From Pararhodobacter oceanensis (GTDB taxonomy: Bacteria; Pseudomonadota; Alphaproteobacteria; Rhodobacterales; Rhodobacteraceae), in NCBI RefSeq assembly GCF_003076755.1, contig NZ_QDKM01000001.1, forward strand, positions 806,001-870,000: a DNA stretch of 64,000 nt. Direction: 5' to 3'. Below are positions 40,132 through 48,808 of the stretch, in pieces. Below the pieces are notes generated by a model. It ran no database searches. It had not been told where the DNA came from and saw nothing but the letters and a program-made list of their open reading frames with translations. A program made the position numbers and the translations under genes. Positions within the stretch are counted from its first letter, which is position 1. Each line of letters begins with the position of its first letter.

Positions 40132-40320
40132 CTACCCCTCGGCAATGGCCAGCGCTTGCGCGATCACCTCTTTATCGCCGATATGGTTGATCAAGGTGAT
40201 GATCAGCCGCGCATTAAACGCGTCGCTTTCGGGCTTGCTCTTGCCCTCATGCGCGTCGATCAGCATCTCATAGACATCATCGGCCTGCGCCATATTGCGG
40301 GTGGTGTTCAACTGTCCCAT
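40132..40320 (-). CDS. DUF2783 small protein
   Basis: 62 residues (MGQLNTTRNMAQADDVYEM...), matching the DUF2783 pattern with DAHEG, NARLIITLINHIGD and a short C-terminal helix. The ATG at 40320 has AAGGAG eight bases upstream, located inside the end of the preceding monooxygenase gene. It is the last gene of the three-gene operon. In other bacteria this domain regularly follows FAD-dependent aromatic hydroxylases, but its role is unknown. Confidence 0.75.
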   Translation of the reverse strand: MGQLNTTRNMAQADDVYEMLIDAHEGKSKPESDAFNARLIITLINHIGDKEVIAQALAIAEG

Positions 40321-40322
40321 TC

Positions 40323-41966
40323 TCACAGCTCCTTGCCGATGGCGCGGCCCAGCGCTTCGGTGGTCTCGGCCGCGTCAAATGACCCAAAACGCGCCGCCAC
40401 ATGTTGATCGGGACGGATCAGATAGACCGCCGAGCGCGCCCCGCCGAGATAGCGTTCGCGCAGCATGTCGTTCTCTGCCACCGAGAGCGCGATCACCTCG
40501 CAGTCGATCCCATGGGCCGAAAACGCCTCGGGCACTTCGGCATCCAGCGCCAGCAGCTGGAACGCCGCATCCTTGGCGCGCCCCAACCTGCCCAGCAGGA
40601 ACCCCTCGTCCAAAGGCGCGTCGGGACATGGCGCGCCCGGCCGCGTGCGCGGCGGCCCCGCGGGCAGCGCATCATCGGTGTTCAATGCCGAACCGTCATA
40701 GGTGCAGGGCACCGACAGACGGCCGGAATTGACGAACGGCCGCGCGAAATCATGATCTTTGGACAGCGTCAGCACCGCATCACGGAACTGGCGGCTGACC
40801 TCGGATTTGGGCGTGATGAAATCCGTGGCGCGGGTCGAATTGAGGATATTCTCCTTGGCGCCGTGGATCCGCTCGTCGTCATAGCTCGCCAGCAGCGCGG
40901 GCGGCGCCTTGCCCTCGAGCACCAGCTGCAGCTTCCACGCCAGATTATCCGCGTCCTGCAGCCCCGAATTCGCCCCGCGCGCACCAAAGGGCGAGACCTG
41001 ATGCGCCGCGTCACCGGCGAAGATCACCCGGCCATCCTGAAACTGGGTCATCCGGCGGCACTGGAAGGTATAGATCGACGACCAGACCAGCTCGAATTCC
41101 ACATCATCGCCGATCATCTGCGCCACGCGCTTGCGGATATTCGCCTCTTTCATCTCTTCGGCGCGGTCGGCGTCCCAGCCGATCTGGAAATCAATCCGCC
41201 AGACATCATCGGGCTGTTTGTGCAAGAGTTGCGAGGCCCCGGCCTTGGACGGCGGATCAAACCAGAACCAGCGCTCGGTGGGGAAATCGGCCTTCATCCG
41301 CACGTCGGCAATCAGGAAGCTGTCCTTGAACACCTCGCCCTCGAACCCCAGCCCCAGCATCTTGCGCAGGGGCGAGGAGGCGCCGTCGCAGGCGACCACA
41401 TAATCCGCCGCGACCTGATACGGCCCGTCCGGCGTCATCACCGTCAGCGTGGCGCCCTCTGCGTCCTGCTCGATGGCATCAACGCGGTTCTTGCCACGGA
41501 TTTCCAGCGGCAGACCCTGCGCCTGCAACGCCGCCACATGATCCAGAACGAACTTCTCGAAATAGGGCTGCTGCAGGTTGATGAACGCCGGAAACTTATG
41601 GCCATCCTCGGGCAAGAGGTTGAACTCATAGACCTTTTCCTCGCCGTGAAACACTTTGCCAATGTTCCAGACGACACCTTTTTGCGCCACCGTCTCGCCG
41701 CAGCCCAGCCGGTCAAGGATCTCGAGCTGGCGTTTGGCAAAGCAGATCGCCCGCGAGCCCATGCCGACGCCCTCATGGTCATCAAGCACCAGCACGCGCG
41801 TGCCCTTCAGCGCCAGATCCAGCGCCAAAGCCATGCCCACCGGCCCGCCGCCGACCACCACCACCGGATGACGCGCGGGCGCCTCGGCCTCCTGATCGGC
41901 ACATTTGGCGTAAGGATAGGTCTTATAGGCCAGCGGATAGCGGTCCTGCATGGTCATCGCGCTCAT
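40323..41966 (-). CDS. FAD-dependent aromatic monooxygenase (MhpA/PHBH-like)
   Basis: 547 residues. VVVVGGGPVGMALALDLALKG (FAD dinucleotide fold), YVVACDGASSPLRKMLG (DG motif) and VIFAGDAAHQVSPFGARGAN (GD motif) define the class A flavin hydroxylases. The thioredoxin-like C-terminal domain of the phenol/MhpA branch follows. It likely hydroxylates a phenolic or heteroaromatic acid with NAD(P)H and O2. Its ATG overlaps the stop of the MBL gene (ATGA), so the two are coupled. The substrate is not determined by sequence. Confidence 0.85.
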   Translation of the reverse strand: MSAMTMQDRYPLAYKTYPYAKCADQEAEAPARHPVVVVGGGPVGMALALDLALKGTRVLVLDDHEGVGMGSRAICFAKRQLEILDRLGCGETVAQKGVVWNIGKVFHGEEKVYEFNLLPEDGHKFPAFINLQQPYFEKFVLDHVAALQAQGLPLEIRGKNRVDAIEQDAEGATLTVMTPDGPYQVAADYVVACDGASSPLRKMLGLGFEGEVFKDSFLIADVRMKADFPTERWFWFDPPSKAGASQLLHKQPDDVWRIDFQIGWDADRAEEMKEANIRKRVAQMIGDDVEFELVWSSIYTFQCRRMTQFQDGRVIFAGDAAHQVSPFGARGANSGLQDADNLAWKLQLVLEGKAPPALLASYDDERIHGAKENILNSTRATDFITPKSEVSRQFRDAVLTLSKDHDFARPFVNSGRLSVPCTYDGSALNTDDALPAGPPRTRPGAPCPDAPLDEGFLLGRLGRAKDAAFQLLALDAEVPEAFSAHGIDCEVIALSVAENDMLRERYLGGARSAVYLIRPDQHVAARFGSFDAAETTEALGRAIGKEL

Positions 41967-42913
41967 CCTTGCAAATCGCTCCACATCTGCTGGTCGCGCT
42001 CGGCGGTCCAGATGCGGGGGGTGTCGATGCCGCGGGCCTCATCATAGGCGCGGGCGACGTTGAACGGCAGGCAATGCTCGTAAATCGCGTAATCGGCGAA
42101 TTTCGGATCGCATTCGGCGCGCACAGCGTCCCAAGCCTCTTTCAGCGAACCACCACGGGCAGCCACACGCTGCGCCGGCCGGTAGGTGCTTTCAACGAAA
42201 TCATAGGTGTTCGACAGCGCCGCTTCGACCATCTCTTCGCCAACCAGCGCATCCCCGCGACCGGGGGCAATGGCCACCGGATTGAAATCTGCAATCGCCG
42301 CCAGAGTATCGCCCCAATCGGCAAAATGCCCGTCACCGCAATAACACGCCGAGTGGTATTCGACGATATCGCCGGTGAACATCACCTCGGCATCCGGCAC
42401 CCAAACCACCGCATCACCGGCGGTATGGGCGCGGCCCAGATGCATGATATCAACGCGGCGCTTGCCCAGATAGACGGTCATCTTGTCGCTGAAGGTCGTC
42501 GTCGGCCAAGTCAGGCTGGGGATTTCCTCATGGCCCTGGAACAGGCGCGGGAAACGGCCGAATTCGCTGTCCCAGTCTTCCTGCCCGCGCTCGACCACCA
42601 TCGCGCGAGCGGCGTCGGACATGATGATTTCGGGCGCGCCGTAAGCACTGGCACCGAGCACGCGGACGGCATGATAATGGGTCAACACCAGATGGCTGAT
42701 CGGCTTGTCGGTGACGCTACGGATGCACTCAACCACCTTGCGCGCCAGACGGGGCGTCGCTTGCGCTTCAATCACCATCACCGACTCGTCGCCGATGATC
42801 ACGCCGCTGTTCGGGTCGCCCTCGGCGGTGAAGGCATAGAGCCCCTCGCCGATCTGGGTAAAGCTGATCTCTTTGTCTTCCATATCTCCGGCGGAGGCGA
42901 AGGATTTGCTCAT
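41963..42913 (-). CDS. MBL-fold metallohydrolase with atypical metal site
   Basis: 316 residues of the metallo-beta-lactamase fold. The canonical HxHxDH is THYHAVRV here: His79 and His81 are kept, but the Asp is Val83 and the next His is Arg84. His163 (GRAHTAGD) and Asp182 (FTGDIVEY) are present. The C-terminal metal His is replaced by Arg219 (APGRGD). A single-metal or altered active site is expected. First gene of the operon with the monooxygenase, so it may open or hydrolyse the hydroxylated product. Confidence 0.8.
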   Translation of the reverse strand: MSKSFASAGDMEDKEISFTQIGEGLYAFTAEGDPNSGVIIGDESVMVIEAQATPRLARKVVECIRSVTDKPISHLVLTHYHAVRVLGASAYGAPEIIMSDAARAMVVERGQEDWDSEFGRFPRLFQGHEEIPSLTWPTTTFSDKMTVYLGKRRVDIMHLGRAHTAGDAVVWVPDAEVMFTGDIVEYHSACYCGDGHFADWGDTLAAIADFNPVAIAPGRGDALVGEEMVEAALSNTYDFVESTYRPAQRVAARGGSLKEAWDAVRAECDPKFADYAIYEHCLPFNVARAYDEARGIDTPRIWTAERDQQMWSDLQG

Positions 42914-42964
42914 GAGTGTCTCACTTGTGCCAAATGGGGTATCCGAATCATATGTCTCAGACTA

Positions 42965-42984
42965 ATAGTTGAAAATGTAACTAT
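42965..42984. promoter_or_regulatory. Candidate MarR operator
   Basis: A perfect dyad ATAGTT-N8-AACTAT in the 91-base divergent gap, of typical MarR-site length. On the minus strand it covers the -35 of a possible promoter (TTTTCA-N17-TATGAT) for the MBL operon, consistent with repression. Confidence 0.55.
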
Positions 42985-43004
42985 CAACACTCACGGCTAG
43001 CATC

Positions 43005-43433
43005 ATGTTTTTGAACAATTATCTACCCTATAGGCTGAACCTTTTGGCGGAAAAAACCTCGCAGAACACCCGCGACATCTACCGCAAGCGGCACGGGCTG
43101 ACGCGCACCCAATGGCGGGTTTTGGTTAATCTGGCCGAGGTGGCGTCGCTGACCGCCAGCGAGTTATGCGAGCTGGTGCCGGCGCATAAGACCAAGGTCA
43201 GCCGCGCTTTGGCGGATCTGGAGGCGCGCGGCTGGGTCAAGCGCAGCACCGACAGCAGCGACCGCCGCATCGCCCATGCGGTGATCACCGCCAAGGGCAA
43301 ACGCGCGCTGGCCACGATCCAGCCCGAGATGATCGCCGCCACCGAGGCGCTGCTGGCGCCCCTGAGCGCCGAGGAGCGCGCCAAGATTGACGAGGGGCTG
43401 GCGGTGCTGGAGCGGTTGTTCGAGCGCGATTGA
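43005..43433 (+). CDS. MarR-family transcriptional regulator
   Basis: 142 residues. A winged helix with LTRTQWRVLVNLAEVASLTASEL, recognition helix KTKVSRALADLEARGWVKR and wing DSSDRRIAHAVIT is flanked by dimerisation helices. It is divergent from the monooxygenase operon with a shared 91-base control region, so it is probably the local aromatic-responsive repressor. The ATG at 43005 is used; the upstream ribosome binding site is poor. Confidence 0.87.
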   Translation: MFLNNYLPYRLNLLAEKTSQNTRDIYRKRHGLTRTQWRVLVNLAEVASLTASELCELVPAHKTKVSRALADLEARGWVKRSTDSSDRRIAHAVITAKGKRALATIQPEMIAATEALLAPLSAEERAKIDEGLAVLERLFERD

Positions 43434-43504
43434 TCCGCCGCGAACCCCCACGTCAATTCGCGCGCCAAATCCTGCGCCGCCACCGCAGCAAACAGCGCGT
43501 GCGC

Positions 43505-43789
43505 TCAGTTGTCGTTGATATCGCGGTCGATGCGTTTGACCTGCCCGTGACGCACCCCGACAATCGCGCGCATCGACAGCCATGCGACCACCGAAAGCAC
43601 CGCAAACACCAACAGCGCATTGACCGGCGTCACATTCATCCAGCCCGCGCCGGGAATGCCCAGCCCGATGATCGCGCCGGTCAGCACCGCGCCGATGGCG
43701 AAGCCGGCAAACAGGAAACCGGGCACCAAGAGTTCAACGATGCCCAGCGCCAGACCGGCGGCCACCCAGACCCACCATTCGTCAAACAT
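43505..43789 (-). CDS. NfeD-family membrane protein
   Basis: 94 residues: WVWVAAGLALGIVELLVPGFLFAG and further hydrophobic segments with conserved Gly and Pro (GIPGAGW), ending in a short polar tail. This is the short NfeD type without the C-terminal OB fold. Its ATG shares a base with the stop of the SPFH gene (TGATG). The pairing with an SPFH/stomatin gene is conserved widely and implies a joint membrane quality-control or microdomain role. Confidence 0.82.
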   Translation of the reverse strand: MFDEWWVWVAAGLALGIVELLVPGFLFAGFAIGAVLTGAIIGLGIPGAGWMNVTPVNALLVFAVLSVVAWLSMRAIVGVRHGQVKRIDRDINDN

Positions 43790-44670
43790 CAGCCGCGTCC
43801 TTTCAGCATCTTGAAGGCATCGCCAAAGGCATCGAGCGCCTGCGAGGGGATCAGCACCGTCTGCTTGCCATCGCCCACCGCCACTTGCGTCAGCGCCTCG
43901 ACCTGCGCCAGCGCCACCTGATATTGCGCCGCTTCTAGCCCGTTCTTCTGGATCGCCTCGGCAATCACGCCGGTGGCATAAGCCTCGGCATCGGCGCTGA
44001 CCCGTTTGGCCTTGGCCGCCTGCTCGGCGGCATATAACTCACCGTCCGCCCGCAGTTCCACCGCTCGGCGCGCGCCCTCGGCCTCGGTCACCGCCGCGCG
44101 GCGTGCGCGTTCGGCGTTGAGCTGCTGCAACATCGCGGCGCGGGTGGCCTCATCGAGGTTCACATCCAAGAGTTCCGCCCGCGTCACCTCAATGCCCCAG
44201 TCATCGACCACATCGGCAATCGCCGCGCCGATCTTCTGGGTCAGACGGGCGCGATTCGATTGCACCTCGTCCAACTCCATGGTGCCGATCTCGGACCGCA
44301 CGATCCCCGCCACTGTGGTCAGGATCGCCGCATCGACATCGCGGATGCGGTAGACGGTCTTTTCCGGCTCCATAATCCGGTAGAACACCGAGGTTTCCAC
44401 CTGCACCAGCACGTTATCGGTGGTGATCGCGTCCTGCTGCTGGTTCGGCAACTGCCGCTCGAGGATCGAGACCTTATGCGCCACCGTATCAATAAACGGC
44501 ACGATCAGGTTGATCCCCGGCCCCAGCACCGAGCGCAGGCGGCCAAACCGCTCGACGACATATTTCTGCGATTGCGGCACGATCCGCACGCCCAGAAACA
44601 GCGAGACGATGATGAAGACGGCAAGAAGCAGCAGGATGATACTGCCACCATTCACGAAATCGAGGGGCAT
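43789..44670 (-). CDS. SPFH/band-7 (stomatin, QmcA-like) membrane protein
   Basis: 293 residues. One N-terminal span (SIILLLLAVFIIVSLFLGV), then the SPFH domain (VERFGRLRSVLGPGINLIVPFID ... QDAITTDNVLVQVETSVFYRI), and an alanine/glutamate-rich coiled coil (AERARRAAVTEAEGARRAVE). It probably forms large oligomers in the inner membrane with NfeD. The start at 44670 has GGAGACATCC upstream. Confidence 0.9.
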   Translation of the reverse strand: MPLDFVNGGSIILLLLAVFIIVSLFLGVRIVPQSQKYVVERFGRLRSVLGPGINLIVPFIDTVAHKVSILERQLPNQQQDAITTDNVLVQVETSVFYRIMEPEKTVYRIRDVDAAILTTVAGIVRSEIGTMELDEVQSNRARLTQKIGAAIADVVDDWGIEVTRAELLDVNLDEATRAAMLQQLNAERARRAAVTEAEGARRAVELRADGELYAAEQAAKAKRVSADAEAYATGVIAEAIQKNGLEAAQYQVALAQVEALTQVAVGDGKQTVLIPSQALDAFGDAFKMLKGRG

Positions 44671-44871
44671 GGATGTCTCCGGAATAAAGGGCGTGTCTGG
44701 TTTCACAACAGGACCACAGATAAATCAATAGACCCTTTATGCGCAAAGGAAGCCCGCAGGAAAAGCCCCCGAGGCCTCACGTTGGCTTGCGAAAGCTTGC
44801 ACCGCACCCCATGTCACGATAGGGAAGCGGCAAATTCCCCTTATCTTATCCCAAGTTTTCGGAGCATCGGC

Positions 44872-46527
44872 ATGGCGGCGTATCAGTTTGTCTATCACAT
44901 GGACGGCGTGTCCAAGACCTATCCCGGCGGCAAGAAATGTTTCGAAAACATCCGCCTGAACTTCCTGCCCGGTGTGAAAATCGGTGTCGTCGGCGTCAAC
45001 GGCGCCGGTAAATCGACGCTGCTGCGCATCATGGCGGGGATCGACAAGGATTTCACCGGCGACGCCTGGGCCGCGAAAGGCGCCAAGATCGGCTATCTGC
45101 CGCAGGAGCCGCATCTGGATGAAAGCCTTGATGTGCGCGGCAACGTGATGCTGGGGGTCGCCGCGAAACAGGCGAAACTCGAGCGCTATAACGAAGTGGC
45201 GATGAACTACTCGGACGAGACCGCCGACGAGATGGCGCAGTTGCAAGACGAGATCGACGCCGAGAATCTTTGGGATCTCGACAGCCAGATCGACGTCGCG
45301 ATGGAAGCCCTGCGCTGCCCGCCCGATGATGCGGATGTGACCACGCTTTCAGGCGGTGAGAAACGCCGCGTGGCGCTGTGCAAGCTGTTGCTCGAAGCGC
45401 CCGATATGCTGCTGCTCGATGAGCCGACCAACCACCTGGACGCCGAGACCATCGCCTGGCTGCAAAAGCATCTGATTGAGTATAAGGGCACGATTTTGGT
45501 GGTCACCCACGACCGCTATTTCCTCGATGATATCACCTCGTGGATTCTCGAGCTGGATCGCGGGCGCGGCATTCCCTATGAGGGGAATTACTCCTCGTGG
45601 CTGGAACAGAAGGCCAAGCGTCTGTCGCAGGAATCGCGCGAGGATAAATCCCGCCAGAAGACCCTCGAGCGCGAGCTTGAGTGGATCCGGGCCGGTGCCA
45701 AGGCGCGTCAGGCCAAGCAGAAGGCGCGGATCAACGCCTATGAGGAAATGGCCTCAAAAACCGAGCGCGAGAAGATGTCGACCGCGCAGATCATCATTCC
45801 CAACGGCCCGCGTCTGGGCGGCAAGGTGATCGAAGTCGAAGGTCTGAAAAAGGCGATGGGCGACAAGCTGTTGATCGAGGATCTCTCGTTCTCGCTGCCG
45901 CCCGGTGGCATTGTCGGGGTGATCGGCCCGAACGGCGCCGGTAAATCGACGCTGTTTCGGATGTTGACCGGTGAATTGCAGCCCGACGAGGGCACGATCA
46001 CTTACGGCGACACCGTGCAACTGGCCTTCGTCGACCAGTCGCGCGACGATCTCGACCCCAAGAAAACCGTCTGGCAAGAGGTTTCCGAAGGGCTCGAAGT
46101 GCTCGAACTGGGCGATATCACGATGAACTCCCGCGCCTATTGCTCGGCGTTCAACTTCAAGGGCGGCGACCAGCAGAAGACCGTCGGCCTGTTGTCCGGT
46201 GGTGAGCGCAACCGCGTGCATATGGCGAAACTGCTGCGCGAGGGCGGCAACGTGCTGCTGCTCGACGAGCCGACCAACGATCTCGACGTCGAAACCCTGC
46301 AGGCGCTGGAAGCCGCGCTGGATGATTTCGCCGGCTGCGCGGTGATCATCTCGCACGACCGCTTCTTCCTTGACCGGCTGTGCACGCACATTCTGGCCTT
46401 CGAGGGCGACGCGCATGTCGAATGGTTCGAGGGCAACTTCGAGGCCTATGAGGAAGACAAAATCCGCCGCCTCGGCCCGGATAGCGTCGAGCCGAAGCGG
46501 GTGAAATACAAGAAATTCTCGCGCTGA
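44872..46527 (+). CDS. ettA: ABC-F translation factor EttA (energy-dependent translational throttle)
   Basis: 551 residues, two ABC ATPase domains with no membrane part. Walker A is GVNGAGKSTLLR and GPNGAGKSTLFR, the signatures LSGGEKRRVAL and LSGGERNRVHM, and Walker B LLLDEPTNHLD and LLLDEPTNDLD. The arm insertion in the first domain and the linker (EELEWIRAG-type, here LERELEWIRAGAKARQAKQK) match EttA. It binds the ribosomal E site and couples entry into elongation to the ATP/ADP ratio. GGAGCATCGGC precedes the ATG. Confidence 0.95.
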   Translation: MAAYQFVYHMDGVSKTYPGGKKCFENIRLNFLPGVKIGVVGVNGAGKSTLLRIMAGIDKDFTGDAWAAKGAKIGYLPQEPHLDESLDVRGNVMLGVAAKQAKLERYNEVAMNYSDETADEMAQLQDEIDAENLWDLDSQIDVAMEALRCPPDDADVTTLSGGEKRRVALCKLLLEAPDMLLLDEPTNHLDAETIAWLQKHLIEYKGTILVVTHDRYFLDDITSWILELDRGRGIPYEGNYSSWLEQKAKRLSQESREDKSRQKTLERELEWIRAGAKARQAKQKARINAYEEMASKTEREKMSTAQIIIPNGPRLGGKVIEVEGLKKAMGDKLLIEDLSFSLPPGGIVGVIGPNGAGKSTLFRMLTGELQPDEGTITYGDTVQLAFVDQSRDDLDPKKTVWQEVSEGLEVLELGDITMNSRAYCSAFNFKGGDQQKTVGLLSGGERNRVHMAKLLREGGNVLLLDEPTNDLDVETLQALEAALDDFAGCAVIISHDRFFLDRLCTHILAFEGDAHVEWFEGNFEAYEEDKIRRLGPDSVEPKRVKYKKFSR

Positions 46528-46544
46528 TCGCGGGAGTTCTGCTC

Positions 46545-46570
46545 AGGCTGCCCCGAGGGGCGGCCTTTCT
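46545..46570 (+). terminator. Rho-independent terminator of ettA
   Basis: A 10-bp stem AGGCTGCCCC/GGGGCGGCCT (one G-T pair) followed by TTCTATTT, 18 bases after the ettA stop codon. Confidence 0.8.
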
Positions 46571-46589
46571 ATTTCCACCCTCGGGCGCC

Positions 46590-46835
46590 AAGCCGCGCAT
46601 CGCCTGACCGCGGGATGGCAAAGCAAAGCGGGTTCTCCTTGCCGCCCCGCGGGAAACCACACCCCACAGAGCGCATCGCCAGACCGCGGGATGGCGCCCG
46701 ATCCGCCGAACGAAGTGCTTCATGGCGCATTCTACATCCAACATACGAACGACGCGCTTACCCCCACAAAATCGCCAGCCCCCGGGGCGGTCTGCCGATG
46801 CGCGGCGGCTTACGCCTTGATTCCGCGCGGCGCAC
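46590..46835. repeat. MITE-like palindromic element, copy 2 (duplicated left arm)
   Basis: Two left arms (46590-46616 and 46671-46697, both carrying GCGCATCGCC plus GACCGCGGGATGGC) precede one right arm (GGTCTGCCGATGCGCGGCGG, ending about 46811). The conserved tail CGCCTTGATTCCGCGCGGCG follows. The core shares GAACGAAGTGCTT-like and GCGCTTACCCCCACAAAATC segments with copy 3. No coding content. Confidence 0.65.
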
Positions 46836-46899
46836 TGGCAGGAACGACAGCCTAAGAATACCGCCGTAGTCGTTGCTCTGAGAAACCAGACCAATCACC

Positions 46900-47066
46900 A
46901 AGCCGCGCATCGCCAGACCGCGGGTTGGCGACCCACCCGCCGAACAACGCGCTTTATACCGGCAACCCCGCAATAGCTCCAAGCGGAGCGCTTACACCCA
47001 CCAAATCGCCAGCCCTGCGGGCGGTCTGGCGATGCGCGGCGGCTTACGCCTTGATTCCGCGCGGGG
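46900..47066. repeat. MITE-like palindromic element, copy 3
   Basis: The cleanest copy: left arm AAGCCGCGCATCGCCAGACC (46900-) and right arm GGTCTGGCGATGCGCGGCGG with CTT (to 47045) are near-perfect inverted repeats around a 100-base core. The shared tail CGCCTTGATTCCGCGCGGG follows. Copies 2 and 3 together with some unassigned sequence fill the 640 bases between ettA and the DUF302 gene. Confidence 0.7.
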
Positions 47067-47170
47067 GCGCAGCCGACCGTCCAGCCCTCCCCCCAACCTG
47101 CGACCATTGCGCCCCTTGTTCGGCCCCCTTTCGCCCCCATGTTGAGGGTAAGCAACCGAAAGGACCGACC

Positions 47171-47557
47171 ATGGCCTATACCATCGACCGCCTTCTCTCC
47201 GGTGTCAGCTTTGAAGATGCCGACACAAGCACCCGCGCCGCCCTGCAAGCCAAGGGCTTCGGCGTGCTCACCGAGATCGACGTCACCGCGACGATGAAAA
47301 AGAAGCTCGACAAGGACATGTCCGGCTACCGCATCCTTGGCGCCTGCAACCCCGGCATGGCTTATGCGGCGATCGGGATCGAGCCCCGCGTCGGCGCGAT
47401 GCTGCCCTGCAATGTGATCCTGCGCGAGGTCAAGGGCGGCGTGGAGGTCTCCGCCGTTGATCCCGTCGCCTCGATGTCCGCCATCGACAACGCCGAGCTG
47501 CACAGGGTCGCCGGAGAGGTCCGCGAGATGCTCGCCGAAGCAATCGCGGCGATCTAG
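47171..47557 (+). CDS. DUF302 domain protein
   Basis: 128 residues: GFGVLTEIDVTATMKKKL, GYRILGACNPGMAYAAIG, MLPCNVILREVKGG and SAVDPVASM are the conserved DUF302 segments, a small alpha-beta sandwich of unknown function. Similar genes are often near redox or metal-stress functions, but nothing in this neighbourhood supports that. GAAAGGACCGACC precedes the ATG. Confidence 0.85.
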   Translation: MAYTIDRLLSGVSFEDADTSTRAALQAKGFGVLTEIDVTATMKKKLDKDMSGYRILGACNPGMAYAAIGIEPRVGAMLPCNVILREVKGGVEVSAVDPVASMSAIDNAELHRVAGEVREMLAEAIAAI

Positions 47558-47648
47558 ACCCCGCCGCGAACGACCCGCCCGGCCTATCTGCTGTCGGGGT
47601 GAGCGCAGACGAATCGCACTCACCCTAACCGGCTAAAAACCGCGCCCG

Positions 47649-48680
47649 TCAGACCCCCTCGGAGGAGCCCTTCCACAGGTTCACCCCGGCATCAGGCGCG
47701 AGCCGGTCGATCTCGGCCAGTTCCGCATCCGTGAACTCCAGATTGCCCACCGCGCCGACGCAATCCTCGACCTGCTCGGGCCGCGACGCGCCGATCAGCG
47801 CCGAGGTCACCCGTCCGCCGCGCAAGACCCAGGCAATCGCCATCTGCGCCAACGTCTGGCCCCGCGCTTTGGCGATATCATTCAGCGCCCGCAGATCCGC
47901 CTGCCGCTCCGGCGTCAGGAACGCCTTGTTCAAGGACGTCCCCTGCGCCGCGCGCGAATCCTCGGGCACCCCGTTCAAATAGCGACCGGTCAACAGCCCC
48001 TGCGCCAGCGGCGTGAACACAATCGAGCCCGCGCCCAACTCGTCCAGCGTCTCCAACAGCCCGTCCCGCTCGACCCAGCGGTTGAACATATTATAGCTCG
48101 GCTGGTGGATCAGGAGCGGCACCCCAAGACCCCGCAGAATATCCGCCGCCTCACGGCTGCGCTGCGAATTATACGAGGAAATCCCGATATATAGCGCCCG
48201 CCCCGAGCGCCAGATATGCTCCAGCGCGCCCATGGTTTCCTCGAGCGGCGTGTCGGGATCGAAGCGGTGCGAATAGAAAATATCGACGTAATCCACGCCC
48301 AAACGACGCATCGACTGGTCACATGACGCAATCATATATTTGCGGCTGCCCCATTCGCCGTAGGGCCCCGGCCACATATCATAGCCCGCCTTGGAACTGA
48401 TGATCATCTCGTCGCGGTAACCGCGGAAATCCTCGCGCAGGATCTGCCCGAAGGCTTCCTCGGCCGAACCCGCCGGCGGGCCATAATTATTCGCCAGATC
48501 AAAATGGGTGACGCCCAGATCAAACGCCTTGCGACAGATCGCCTGTTTGGTGTCATGGCGCGTGTCATGGCCGAAATTATGCCACAGCCCCAGCGACACG
48601 GCAGGCAGTTTCAACCCAGAACGTCCGCAACGCCGGTAGGGCATCCGTGAATAGCGATCCTCGGCGGGGGTATAGGACAT
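47649..48680 (-). CDS. Aldo/keto reductase (YghZ / L-glyceraldehyde-3-phosphate reductase type)
   Basis: 343 residues, TIM-barrel AKR. FDLANNYGPPAGSAEEAFG carries the catalytic Asp and Tyr, ISSKAGYDMWPGPYGEWGSRK the Lys and the YghZ-specific WPGPYG, and DYVDIFYSHRFDPDTPLEE the His. The C-terminal LIGASRPEQVEDCVGA binds NADPH. Relatives reduce methylglyoxal or L-glyceraldehyde 3-phosphate. It is a stand-alone gene. Confidence 0.88.
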   Translation of the reverse strand: MSYTPAEDRYSRMPYRRCGRSGLKLPAVSLGLWHNFGHDTRHDTKQAICRKAFDLGVTHFDLANNYGPPAGSAEEAFGQILREDFRGYRDEMIISSKAGYDMWPGPYGEWGSRKYMIASCDQSMRRLGVDYVDIFYSHRFDPDTPLEETMGALEHIWRSGRALYIGISSYNSQRSREAADILRGLGVPLLIHQPSYNMFNRWVERDGLLETLDELGAGSIVFTPLAQGLLTGRYLNGVPEDSRAAQGTSLNKAFLTPERQADLRALNDIAKARGQTLAQMAIAWVLRGGRVTSALIGASRPEQVEDCVGAVGNLEFTDAELAEIDRLAPDAGVNLWKGSSEGV

Positions 48681-48808
48681 GGGGGTCTCCGACTGTTGCG
48701 CGGTGATGGAAGGCGCGCGCCCGATGCCGGAATGGCACGGGCGGTGACCTCTGTCCTAGGCGCTCGCACCGCCCGCGTCAAACGGCGTCAATCGCCGCCC
48801 CGCGCCAC

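Noticed and set aside
40135-42913. Plus-strand frames opposite the MBL/monooxygenase operon (e.g. 40401-42047 and 41969-43000)
   Set aside because: Both are shadows of the minus-strand genes, which carry intact FAD and MBL-fold motifs and overlapping start/stop codons.
44260-44871. N-terminal extension of ettA
   Set aside because: It overlaps the SPFH gene antisense; the ATG at 44872 has GGAG upstream and is the normal EttA start.
46590-47066. Insertion sequence with transposase
   Set aside because: The inverted-repeat elements are under 250 bases and hold no open frame; they can only be non-autonomous.
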